Origin: CAWGYT01 sp963826795
Lineage (GTDB): Bacteria; Planctomycetota; Planctomycetia; Pirellulales; Pirellulaceae
Direction of reading: 5' to 3'
Length of the DNA: 64,000 nt
Assembly (NCBI GenBank): GCA_963826795.1
Contig: CAWGYT010000011.1
Span: 159,164-223,163, forward strand
Below are positions 31,261 through 40,876 of the stretch, in pieces (within the stretch, counting starts at the first letter, position 1; every line of letters starts with the position of its first letter). Both the position numbers and the translations under genes were made by a program. The notes below the pieces were generated by a model. It ran no database searches and was not told the origin of the DNA. It saw only the letters and a program-made list of their open reading frames with translations.

Positions 31261-32547
31261 TCATTCGGATAGCCGCAGCAGTCCGTACTTCTTCTTCCCG
31301 GAACGGAGCACGATCGTGGCCTGCCCGACCAGATCGGTTGGAGTCAGTCGATAGTCGATCGAATCGATCCGGCGATTGTTGACGTAACCCCCACCTTGGC
31401 TGATGGTTCGCCTCGCCTCGCCCTTGCTCTTGGCCAGCCCGACCGCGATCAACGCGTCGACCAGCGGTAAACCCTCGCCGCTCAACTCGCTGGCCGGCCG
31501 CTCGCTGCTGGGCACATCCTGGAAGATTTGAGCGAGCTGTGCGTCGCTCACGTCGCTGATCTCGGCGCCGTACAGGATCTCCGTCGCCCGTCGTGCCGTC
31601 GCGAGTCCCGCGTCACCGTGGACCAGGCGCGTCAGCTCTTCCGCCAATCGAGTTTGGCTGGCGCGTTTTTCGGGAGCCTCCTCGCGCTGCCGGTCCAGCG
31701 CTTCGATTTCCTCACGACTCATCTCGGTCAGAAACCGCAGGCACTTGCCCGCGTCTTCGTCGGCGACTCGAATCCAATACTGGTAGAACTCATAGGGACT
31801 CGTTCGATCCGCCGACAGCCAGATCGTGCCGGTTTCGGTCTTGCCCATTTTCGAGCCGTCGGCCTTGGTCAGCAACGGACACGTGATGCCGTAAAATTGG
31901 GCCCCCCGCATGCGTCGACCCAAGTCGATCCCGGCGGTGATATTGCCCCATTGATCGCTGCCGCCGACCTGGAGTTGACACTGGTGTTGGTCGAACAAGT
32001 GGACGAAGTCGTATGCCTGCAGCAACATGTAGCTGAATTCGGTGTAGCTCAGTCCCGCATCCCCTTCCAGTCGGGCCTTCACCGAATCCTTGGCCAGCAT
32101 CACGTTGACGGGAAAATTCTTACCCACTTCGCGGAGAAAATCGACATACGTGAAGCGCTGCATCCAGTCCAGGTTGTTGACCAAGGCGGCTCCGCGGCGG
32201 GAGTCGTCGAAGTCGAGAAAGCGCTGCATCTGCGCACGGATACCGGCCACGTTTTGCTGCAATTGGTCGTGCGACAGCAGATTTCGCTCTTGGCTCTTCC
32301 CGCTCGGGTCCCCAATCATCCCGGTCGCCCCGCCCACCAGTGCGATGGGCCGATGCCCCGCTTGCTGAAAACGGCGCAGGTACAGCAGCGGCATCAGACT
32401 GCCTACGTGGAGGCTCTCAGCCGTCGGGTCAAAGCCCGCGTACAACGTTCGCGTTCCGCCCTGCAGCCATTCGCGCAGGAACTTTTCGTCCGTCGATTGA
32501 TGGATCAGTCCTCGCCAGGCAAGGTCTGAGTAGATGTCCATGTCCAT
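31261..32547 (-). CDS. tyrS: Tyrosine--tRNA ligase
   Basis: A 428-residue class I synthetase that charges tRNA-Tyr. The nucleotide-binding region reads YAGFDPTAESLHVGSLMPLL (HVGS as the HIGH-type motif), then GQ-rich substrate contacts (LQVGGSDQWGNITAGIDL) and a KMGKT signature for KMSKS. The C-terminal 65 residues form the S4-like RNA-binding domain (LPLVDALIAVGLAKSKGEAR). The ATG at 32547 (MDMDIYSDLAWRG) is preferred because AAAGG lies just upstream. The longer upstream open frame runs into a dispersed repeat (32584) and is not coding. Confidence 0.96.
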   Translation of the reverse strand: MDMDIYSDLAWRGLIHQSTDEKFLREWLQGGTRTLYAGFDPTAESLHVGSLMPLLYLRRFQQAGHRPIALVGGATGMIGDPSGKSQERNLLSHDQLQQNVAGIRAQMQRFLDFDDSRRGAALVNNLDWMQRFTYVDFLREVGKNFPVNVMLAKDSVKARLEGDAGLSYTEFSYMLLQAYDFVHLFDQHQCQLQVGGSDQWGNITAGIDLGRRMRGAQFYGITCPLLTKADGSKMGKTETGTIWLSADRTSPYEFYQYWIRVADEDAGKCLRFLTEMSREEIEALDRQREEAPEKRASQTRLAEELTRLVHGDAGLATARRATEILYGAEISDVSDAQLAQIFQDVPSSERPASELSGEGLPLVDALIAVGLAKSKGEARRTISQGGGYVNNRRIDSIDYRLTPTDLVGQATIVLRSGKKKYGLLRLSE

Positions 32548-32583
32548 CCGCAACCTTTCGCACAACGCGCCCGGAGTCCAAAG

Positions 32584-32612
32584 CCGGGAGGGCGAGGCTC
32601 CCGCCGAGCCGC
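32584..32612. repeat. Dispersed GGGAGGGCGAGGCTCC repeat
   Basis: A copy of an imperfect palindromic repeat of about 27 bp. Other copies lie at 52160-52186 and, inverted, at 52270-52296. It sits in the gap between tyrS and the downstream-facing hypothetical gene. Confidence 0.75.
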
Positions 32613-32659
32613 ACTGTCCTCCACGGAGCCGAGCCACCGCCTCGCCGAGCCGCCCCCGC

Positions 32660-33157
32660 TCAAATCGCAAACAACGCGACCGCCCATCGCTCCCGAGCAG
32701 CATCGGCGTACAACCGCCGCAATTGGCCCAACACGCGTCGCGCCCTGTCCCGTCCTTCGCCCTGGAGGGCGTCCGTCGGCAGATGTTCCACCACGGCATC
32801 GATGTTCAAATTCGCGAGCGCTTCGGCCACATGGGGCACGAGGTCGGGCCGCACCAATCGAACCTGCAGATCCGGCTCGTCGCTCAACGGTCGCCCGCCC
32901 CAGATCGCTTGCTGCAAGGCCGGCCGCGAGTCATCGTCGACGGACGGGCAGGTATCGAGGACCTCCTGCAAGGGTCGGGCCATTCCCCGACAACAGACGA
33001 TGCGACCGTCTTGCCCGGGCGGCTCCGATTCGACCAGCTCGGCCAAGAAAGCTTTGAGTGCATCGGAGCCTCGCGCACCGAACAATTGCTTCGCGCGATC
33101 ACGATCCAGCGCGACCAGAGCGCCTTCGGCCAGCGGGTTGCCGCTTGTTGGAATCAT
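32660..33157 (-). CDS. Hypothetical protein, possibly DUF1877/YfbM-like
   Basis: A 165-residue soluble protein. ATG 33157 (MIPTSGNPLAEGALVALDRD) was chosen over an upstream start because GGGAGGA lies at good distance. The body has KQLFGARGSDALKAFLAELV and the ending LRRLYADAARERWAVALFAI, a pattern like DUF1877 proteins. That similarity is judged by eye and is weak. It lies upstream of tyrS on the same strand, with a repeat between them. Confidence 0.6.
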   Translation of the reverse strand: MIPTSGNPLAEGALVALDRDRAKQLFGARGSDALKAFLAELVESEPPGQDGRIVCCRGMARPLQEVLDTCPSVDDDSRPALQQAIWGGRPLSDEPDLQVRLVRPDLVPHVAEALANLNIDAVVEHLPTDALQGEGRDRARRVLGQLRRLYADAARERWAVALFAI

Positions 33158-33447
33158 CGTGCGTCCTCCCTCGCCGGGGTTCGGCGCCCCCGCGAACGGG
33201 AGCGGGGAATCGACCAAAACCGCCTATCGTACACCGTTTCTTGACTGCCAGGCAGGCCCCGCCTTGGTCACCCGCCGCGGGCAGGGTGCGCAAATCCGCC
33301 CGTGCGCCCAAAGACTTCGGAAATCGGCAAGCCCCTGATTTTTGCTGCCCAATTCGGTGGCCCTGTGCATAATGAAGGAATCGCCAGCGGCGAGGTTCGG
33401 AGGCACGAACCGAGCGGCAAACGAAGCAACCAGTCGAATTGGGACAG

Positions 33448-36400
33448 ATGTTCAACTTTCAAAACCGATCGCCGCGTCGGCACCCGCGTCTGCAGTTGGA
33501 GTCGCTCGAAGCCCGCAACCTGCTGGCTGTCGGTCCATTCCTGCATACCCACAACGGCAGTCAACTCGCGGTCGTCGATGCGGCCAGCGGCGACTTGCAG
33601 GTGATCCATCAGCTGAACGGGTTCGCGCCGGGTGACGCCGTCCTCCAGGACATCGCATTCGGGCCGACCGGTCGGCTGTTTGGCATCACGCAGGAATGGT
33701 TGTACGAAGTCCACCCCGCCTCCGGGCAGCTCACGCCGCTCGGGCAACATGAGGTCCCTCGAGCGACGTCGTTGGTTGTCGGCGGTGATGGCGCCTTGCG
33801 TGTCATGGGGTTCGATTCGCCGGAATTGAAACGCATCCTCGTGAACGAAACCAGCATCGTCAGCTCCAACACCCAGGCCACCTTGAGCAGCCTGGGGGAC
33901 GGCGGCAGCAATGGCGACATCGCGTACATGAATCAGGACCTCGTCGTCGCCTCGACGGATAATCGGCTACTCTGGTATCGGTTTGATGTGAGTCCCAGCC
34001 GACCGCGAGTGGTGCGCGAGCTCGATCTGGATCCTTTGGGAGTGAATAACGTTTACGGCTTGGCCGTGGTCGATGGGACACTCTATGCGACCACAAATGA
34101 CGCAGTCCTGCGATTCGACTTGAGCGACTCCACTCGGCCGCTGGTGATCGAGGAACCGGTCGACGACGCGACGTTTGGGAGCTTGCGCGGCGCGGCGTAT
34201 TATGCCGAGACGGGCGGGCCCATTCCGGCCGGGACGCTGTCGGGCGTGAAATGGAACGATGTCAATGGCGATGGCCTGCAGCAGATCTCCGAGCCCCTCT
34301 TGACGGATTGGGCCGTCTACCTGGATGCAAACCTCGATGGCGTCTTTAACCTGGGTGAGCCCTTGCCGGACCGATGCCGAGGGGCGATATTACTTCTTCG
34401 GGTTGGCTCCAGGCTTCTACACCGTCGACGAGATCATTCCGAATGCGAACGATTGGGAGCAAACGTATCCGCTTTCGCCCCAGCGCAATCTGATCGGGCT
34501 GTATGACTTCGAAGACAATACGGTCCAAAATCAACTGGCTCACGATTACGGGTTGCCCGACTTGGTCGCAGCCCTGGTCAGCGTTTCGGACGGGGCCGCG
34601 TCGTGGACCAGTTCGTCGGCCTTTCTCGAGTTGCCGACGCCGCTCGGAGCCCAGCCATTTACGATTGCGATCGACGCGCAGTACAACCCGACCTTCACCA
34701 CCGATCAGTTCCTCGTCTCGCAACGCAGCGGCCCGAATCCCGTGGACCAGGATTTCCGGCTCAGCGCCAACGGGGTGATGAAGACTCTTTCTTCCACGTT
34801 TTGCAATGCCGCGGGCAACTGTCCTGCGGTGACGCTTGGGTCGGTCGACGGCGAGCGGCACCAGATGGCGATTACCTGGAACAACGGAGTGGTCGGGAAT
34901 TTCTTTGACGATCAGCTCGAAACCCGATCGGTCACGGGGACGTTGCCGGACTTGGATGGCCAGGTCGTTCGATTCGGCAATCCGACGGCGTCCCTGACCG
35001 GATCGGGATTGCGCGGCACGGTCTATGAAATTCGCATTTTCAGCGGCGCACTTTCCGCCGCCCAGCTGCGTGAGTCGTTCAACGCAACACTACGCCCCTC
35101 GGCCTACACGGTGGTCTTGGGCGACGAGTTCGCGATTGGCGATCTGGACTTCGGAAATCGCGAACCGGTGATTGTGGAAATGATCCCCGAGATCGACGTC
35201 CGACTCGGTAGTGTCAGCGGGGATCCGATCGTCGACGACGGCGATCCATTGGATCTGGGCCGAGCGACCGTTGACGAACCGGCGCCAAGTGCGGTGATCG
35301 TGGTTCGCAATGTCGGGAACGCAACTCTGACTCTCCCGACGATTACCGTTTCGGCGGGCTTTGAAATCCAGGGAACACACGCCTCGAACCTCGGGCCGAA
35401 CGAAAGCACCTCGTTCACCGTCGTTGTCAGCGATCTGACACCCGGCATCAAGAGCGGGGAAGTGACGATTGCCAACAACGACCCGGATGAAAACCCGTTT
35501 ACGATTCCTCTGCTTGCAGAAATCCTGGCGGTGGACGCTCGACCTCGCGAGCTGCTGATCAACACGACGAACGGAAATGTGATTCGGATCGATCCGACGA
35601 CGGGCAATCTCACGACGCTGGCGACCGGGCTTCGTTCCATGACGGACATGGCGCATCACCCGACGACGGATCGACTCTACGGAATCGATGCCGTGCAGCT
35701 CTATGAAATCGATCTCGATGCGGGAACCACCCGCACCCTGTTTGCTCATGGCGTTCGCAACGCCGCGGCGCTGGGATTCTCTCCGACGGGTGAATTGTTC
35801 ATCGCGGGCCAAGACGTTTACCGAGTCAATCTGGATAATCGGACGACGCAATTTTATGCGGCGGGCGGTTCCGCCCTGGCAGGCGACCTTGCCTTTGTCG
35901 GTAGCCGGATGTATCTCTCGACCACGAACGGCGATCTGTACGAGATCCGTTCGACCGGACCCGCTCGGCTGGGAAATCTTTCGGGCGTGGCGATCAATGG
36001 GTTGGCGTCGACCGACGCGGACACGCTTTACGGCTTCAGCGACAACCGGGCCTATCTGATCGGGTTGAACGACCTTTCGCTCACACCGCAATTCAGTCTG
36101 TTTATATTCACGATCGCCGGGGCAACTTACTTGCCGACGATCGACGCCCACAATGCCGACGAGCCGACCGACGTGGATGGCAGCGGCGCCGTCGTGCCGC
36201 TTGATGCGCTGCTCATCATCAACGAGCTGAATGATCCTCAGTTCAGCGATCCGGTCGACGGCCGGATTGTGATCACGCCGACGCCTCCAACTCGCTATCC
36301 GGACGTGAATCAGGACGGCTACATCACGCCGATCGATGCCCTGCTGGTCATCAATCGTTTGAACGAAGAAGCGGCGGCCGCCGCGCGGGCAACCGCGGCA

Positions 36401-36511
36401 TCTTGGGCGACGTTCGACGCGGAGGGTGAGTTGCCGGGCGATTGGGACGCGCGTCTGTTATCTGACCTGGCCTGGTCACTCGCCGCGTCCGATCGTGAGC
36501 GGAAGGCTTAA
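33448..36511 (+). CDS. Secreted dockerin-type surface protein with LamG-like and choice-of-anchor domains (frameshifted)
   Basis: Two frames join by removing one base near 34370 (GEPL then RTDAEGRYYFFGLAPGFYTV), giving about 1,020 residues. The N-terminus is MFNFQNRSPRRHPRLQLESL followed by EARNLLAV, the planctomycete surface tag. A seven-bladed-like segment (residues about 30-270) leads to an SdrD/Cna-B-like domain (WNDVNGDGLQQISEPLLTDW), a LamG-like fold (NLIGLYDFEDNTVQNQLAHD), a choice-of-anchor-D-like domain (VIVVRNVGNATLTLPTITVS), another propeller segment, and two dockerin-like EF hands (DVDGSGAVVPLDALLIINEL and VNQDGYITPIDALLVINRLN). A surface location is likely; the ligand is unknown. 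Confidence 0.85.
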
Positions 36512-36602
36512 GAGCGACGCGCAGGCGGCAGCAGGACTCGGGCCTGCGCCGCTCGTGCCTCAAGTCGATCCGCCTTGCGTTTCGCTTGCGTCACACGCCT
36601 CG

Positions 36603-37706
36603 TTACGAGACCGTGACGGTTCGCACTTCGACGACCCCGAACGGCGGATACGCGCCATCTTTCGGCGGCTGCTGCTTGTCCGTGCCCGCCAAGAACAGTT
36701 GTCGGCCATCGGCCTGGAACACGCCGCGAGTCAGGCGATAACCCGTATTCAGGTGGTGTTTTCGCGACCCATCGCGAGCCGAAAAGATGGCGGCGTTCCA
36801 GTCGCCGCCGCGCAAACGCCCGCCCATCAGGAAATAGGGTTCCGTGGGGTGCCACGCCAGCGTTTCCATCAGCCCTTCGCCGCTCTCGCCCGCATGCGTT
36901 TCGTCAACCCGGGGCGAGTCCGCTTGCCGCCATGCGAAACGCTGCCAAAGTTGACGACCATTTCCGGCCATGGGATCCCGCATGGGGCCCATCCCCGCCG
37001 CGACCAGATCTTCGCCCGAGGGGTCGAAGGCCAGCGCGTAGATCCCGCCGATGTAACAATGGCTCTTGATGATGCCCCAACTGGTAAAGGCATCCGTGGT
37101 CCACTGCGCAGCAAGTTCACCCGAGACCAGATTCCAGACGCGGATTTCGCCCATCAAATTCCCGGCGGCTACGAAGCGGCTATCCGGGCTGAACGCCACC
37201 GAGGTGACCGGGGGCAAATGCGAAAAGGCGTGCGTCTGCTCACCCGAGGACACGTCCCACAGCTTGACCGAAGGTTCCCGCTCAGCCGCCGGTTCGTATT
37301 TTTCGCCGCCGGCGAGGTACTGTCCCGTCACCGATGCGAGTCGCCGACCGTCCGGCGAAATGGCCAACTGCCACGACCAGAAGGCGTGGGCGAGGACTCG
37401 TCGAAAGACCGTGCGCCGCTTGAGGTCGTACCAAATCAACTGCCCGTCGTATCCGGCGGAGACGATCACGGGACGATGCGGGTCGCGGACGACTCCCGAC
37501 GCGTAGCTGCGGTGCTCCACCAATCGCTGAGATTCGCCCGATTCCGGGTTGAGCTCGTACACGCCATCCAGACAGGCGGCGTAGACGCGTGACGTTTCGG
37601 GATCCAGGTCGAGATCCAAGACGCCGGTCGGCAGCGAGTGCTTGTGCACTGGCTCCGTCACGATCACTTCGTCCACGGGCTTTACTTCGGTAGGCGTCTC
37701 TGGCAT
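36603..37706 (-). CDS. WD40-repeat protein
   Basis: A 367-residue propeller with WD40 blades, for example SWQLAISPDGRRLASVTGQY, PPVTSVAFSPDSRFVAAGNL and GIYALAFDPSGEDLVAAGMG. There is no signal peptide, so it may be cytoplasmic. It is 31 bases downstream of the DUF1501 gene, and the DUF1549-DUF1501-WD40 order is common in planctomycetes. In those operons the propeller is thought to report or scaffold, but no activity is established. Confidence 0.88.
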   Translation of the reverse strand: MPETPTEVKPVDEVIVTEPVHKHSLPTGVLDLDLDPETSRVYAACLDGVYELNPESGESQRLVEHRSYASGVVRDPHRPVIVSAGYDGQLIWYDLKRRTVFRRVLAHAFWSWQLAISPDGRRLASVTGQYLAGGEKYEPAAEREPSVKLWDVSSGEQTHAFSHLPPVTSVAFSPDSRFVAAGNLMGEIRVWNLVSGELAAQWTTDAFTSWGIIKSHCYIGGIYALAFDPSGEDLVAAGMGPMRDPMAGNGRQLWQRFAWRQADSPRVDETHAGESGEGLMETLAWHPTEPYFLMGGRLRGGDWNAAIFSARDGSRKHHLNTGYRLTRGVFQADGRQLFLAGTDKQQPPKDGAYPPFGVVEVRTVTVS

Positions 37707-37736
37707 GGTGCGATTCCTGACTGCGATTCCTGACGG

Positions 37737-39057
37737 TCAGCTCAGCAATTCGGGGACCGGTTCCGCATCCTGCTCGACGCGGTGAAACGTCGGGAAACCT
37801 GGCAAGTCGTATTCTTCGTGTGGATCGAGTCCGAGTGCGGTGAAGATGGTGGCGAACAGGCGCCGTTGGTCGAGCGAATCGTCGGCCACCTCGATGCCGT
37901 CGCGATCGGTGGCACCGTAGACGACGCCCGGTTGGATTCCGCAGCCGGCCATCGCCAGGCTCCAGGCATTCGGATAGTGGTCGCGCCCGCGAGCTTCATT
38001 CAACCAGGGCGTCCGGCCGAACTCGCCCATGGCGATGACCAGTGTGTTTTCGAGCATTCCCCGTTCTCCCAAATCCTGGATCAGGTGAAACAAGACACGG
38101 TCCATCTCCGGAACGAGCATCTGGTGGATTTCATGATTCAGCACGTGGCAGTCCCAGGGCATGCCGTTGGAGACCATCACGAAGGGCGCTCCGTTCTCGA
38201 CCAGGTGGCGAGCCAGCAGCGCGTGCAGGCCGAACGTGCCGGGTCCGTACTTTTGCTTGTCGGATTCGGGCAGGCGATCCATGTCGAACAGCGACGCGCA
38301 GCTCATCATGCCACGAACTCGCTCGAACGCCGCGTTGTAGGACGAGGCGGCCTGACTTTGCCGGTCGTTTTCGAACTTCTTGCTGAAAAAGCGGCGAAGT
38401 GCCTCGCGGTCGGCGTGGTCCGCCTCGGTCAGAAACTCGGGCCGCTCCAGGTTCTCGATGCGATACTCTCCACCCACGCGCACCGGACCGTATTCCGCGC
38501 CCAGCCATCCCGCCCAGTTGCCAGCTTTGAATCGTTTGTACTCATTGCCTTCCGGACAAGGATCAAGCAACACGAAGCTGGGAATCGGGCTGTCGACCTG
38601 TGCCAGCTGCTGTCCCAAAAAGGCTCCCATCGCCGGTCGCACGAAGGGCGGTCGCGGCGAGTCTCCACGATTCAACAGGTCAATGGCCTGAAAATGTTCC
38701 GACTCGGACGTTTTCATCGAGCGAATGACCGCCAGCTTGTCGGCGATCGACGCACACTTCGGCATCAGCTCGCTGAAATGAACACCCGGCAGCCGAGTCG
38801 GGATGCTGGCGAAATGGACCGCCGGTCGGGCGTCCCGGTTTCGGATCCCAGGTCTCGAACTGACTGGGGGCTCCGCAAAGCCACAACAGAATGCAGTGTT
38901 TCTGTTGACGCCGTGCTTCCGCTGCCAGGGCGGGCACGGAAAAGAGGCCCTTGAAGCTCAGCAGCGACGCCGTACCGGCGGCCAGTGTGCCCTGCAGGAA
39001 TAGGCGGCGATGCAGTTCGTGGTCGGGGCTGCCGCAGTCAGGTGGTTGCTGTTGCAT
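37737..39057 (-). CDS. DUF1501 protein, Tat-exported (frameshifted)
   Basis: Two frames join by removing one T from the TTT around 38813-38816 (GGPFASIPTRLPGVHFSELM), giving 439 residues, the normal family length. The Tat signal is HRRLFLQGTLAAGTASLLSF. The body contains the DUF1501 sulfatase-like fold: LLWLCGAPSQFETWDPKPGR near the N-terminus and FVMVSNGMPWDCH then VIAMGEFGRTPWLNEARGRD near the metal centre. DUF1501 proteins are periplasmic and sulfatase-related, with no proven substrate. The gene starts seven bases after the DUF1549 stop. Confidence 0.9.
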
Positions 39058-39063
39058 TGGTTT

Positions 39064-40743
39064 TCAATGGTTGAAGCAGAATTCGGCGCTGGTCACGATC
39101 GCCCAGGCAAGCTGAGCCGTTCCGTCTTGAGGATTGCAATGGGCCGCAAGAAACTCGCTTGCGCGGGCCCGTTCCGGCTCGGTTGCGTCGCGCCCCAGAG
39201 CCGCCGAAAAGATCGCGCCAGTCCGCTCGTTCAAGTCCTCGATCTCTGCCCAGCGAGCGACCGCATCGGATCGGCGCACTCGATCGTTCAGACCGGCGTG
39301 ATTCGTCAGCCAAAGTGCGCCACCCAAACTCGTGGTCGGCTCGTCGGCCAACACATCCGGGAACGCTTTCTGCGCCTCGGCCAGCAAGGTGTCTTCGGGA
39401 GCCGACGGAACGCCGTTCAGCACCACGTCAAGCGACCGCACCAGGCTTTCCGCATCGATCGGCTTGGTCAGTCCGACCGCAAACAGTTCGGGAAGCAGAT
39501 TCGCGGCCGGCGGGCATGAATCCAATTGGTAGCAGCGGGAACTTACAACGTGACGCACGAGCCGCTTGACGTCGTAACCCGACGTCCGAAAGTCGTTGCT
39601 CAGCCACTCGAGTAGCTCGGGGTGGGACGGCGGGTGCATCGAGTCCATGCGATCGACCGGGTGCACGAAACCGCGCCCGACCAGCATGGCCCAGATGCGG
39701 TTGACGAATGCGCGGGCCAGCAGCGGGTGATCCGCCAAAATCTGGTCGGCAAACTGGGCGCGCCGACTGAACTTGGGGACTCGCAGCTCGCCCGCCGCCG
39801 TCAGGTACAGCTCGTCCGAGTCCTGCACGTCTTCGGGCGGCCGATCTTCGCCCACGACGGGGCTCTCAAAGAACGTCAATTGCGTTTCGAAGCTGTCGCC
39901 TGCCAGGTCCGTGAACTTCTGGAAACCGCCAACCGCCTTTTCGGCAACCCGCGGGCCTGCCGACGTATCCTGGTTTTTCCCTCGGTTGAAAAACGCGACC
40001 AGACCCCAGTAGTGAGCCTGGTGGATTTCGCTCGCCAAAGGATGGTCGTGGCACTGAGCACATTCGATTCGAATCCCGAAGAATGCCGGGGCGACAGCCT
40101 CCGCGATTGCCTGGTACTCGTTGCGACGCTCGTACAGGAACCATCCGGCCCGCACATCCGTCGTTTCGCTGTCGCGTGCCAAAGTCATGTCACGCGCCAT
40201 TTGGTTCCAGGGACGATTCTCGCGAAACGAATCGACCAGGTATTGATGCCAACCGTGCCGCTGCCGGCGAGTCATCGCCTCGGGCCGTGCACGTCCCATC
40301 AACATCGTGTCAAATCGACTGGCAAATGTTTCGGCGAATTCGTCGCTGGAAAGCAGCTGATCGATCAGCCGTTCACGTTTTCCGGCGGCCATGTCTTCCA
40401 GGAATTCACCCGCCTCGGACCGCGTCGGGATGCGGCCCGCGAGATCCAAATAGATCCGGCGAACAAACGTCGCGTCGTCGCACTCGCCGCTGGGCTGAAC
40501 GCCTGCGCGCTGCCAGCCGTCTGCGATCCGAGCGTCGATTGCGGAGATGGCATCGGGTTCCGCGGTCCCTGCGGTCGCCGCGTGCGCGGGGGCAGCACGG
40601 GCAACTTCCGTGCGTCCGTCGGACGCGCCCGCATCGGCGGCGAGCGCGGTCGGCGATGCGGGCAGGCAAACCAGGCAGATCAGCAGAGCCAGCTGCCCTG
40701 GGATGGGCCATGGTGCGAAAACGATGCTGAACGGGACGCACAT
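39064..40743 (-). CDS. DUF1549/DUF1553 exported protein with cytochrome-like CxxCH
   Basis: A 559-residue protein. ATG 40743 was chosen because it begins a signal peptide (PGQLALLICLVCLPASPTAL). The DUF1549 region includes FVRRIYLDLAGRIPTRSEAG and FGIRIECAQCHDHPLASEIH, whose CAQCH could bind heme. DUF1553 follows with ARAFVNRIWAMLVGRGFVHP and ENDS-type segments near the C-terminus. The family is characteristic of Planctomycetota and usually sits with a DUF1501 gene, as here. Its role in planctomycete carbohydrate breakdown is a hypothesis. Confidence 0.92.
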   Translation of the reverse strand: MCVPFSIVFAPWPIPGQLALLICLVCLPASPTALAADAGASDGRTEVARAAPAHAATAGTAEPDAISAIDARIADGWQRAGVQPSGECDDATFVRRIYLDLAGRIPTRSEAGEFLEDMAAGKRERLIDQLLSSDEFAETFASRFDTMLMGRARPEAMTRRQRHGWHQYLVDSFRENRPWNQMARDMTLARDSETTDVRAGWFLYERRNEYQAIAEAVAPAFFGIRIECAQCHDHPLASEIHQAHYWGLVAFFNRGKNQDTSAGPRVAEKAVGGFQKFTDLAGDSFETQLTFFESPVVGEDRPPEDVQDSDELYLTAAGELRVPKFSRRAQFADQILADHPLLARAFVNRIWAMLVGRGFVHPVDRMDSMHPPSHPELLEWLSNDFRTSGYDVKRLVRHVVSSRCYQLDSCPPAANLLPELFAVGLTKPIDAESLVRSLDVVLNGVPSAPEDTLLAEAQKAFPDVLADEPTTSLGGALWLTNHAGLNDRVRRSDAVARWAEIEDLNERTGAIFSAALGRDATEPERARASEFLAAHCNPQDGTAQLAWAIVTSAEFCFNH

Positions 40744-40876
40744 CGGTTCGGGTCCTCGGGGAAACGCAGGGCAGGCGGCGTCGTGGGTGTTGAACGTCGC
40801 ATCGCCCCGGCAAGGCCCGTATTTTCGGCGATTTTCCCGGCAGCGCCAAGGCAGACGGCGCTGATTTGCCCAGAAA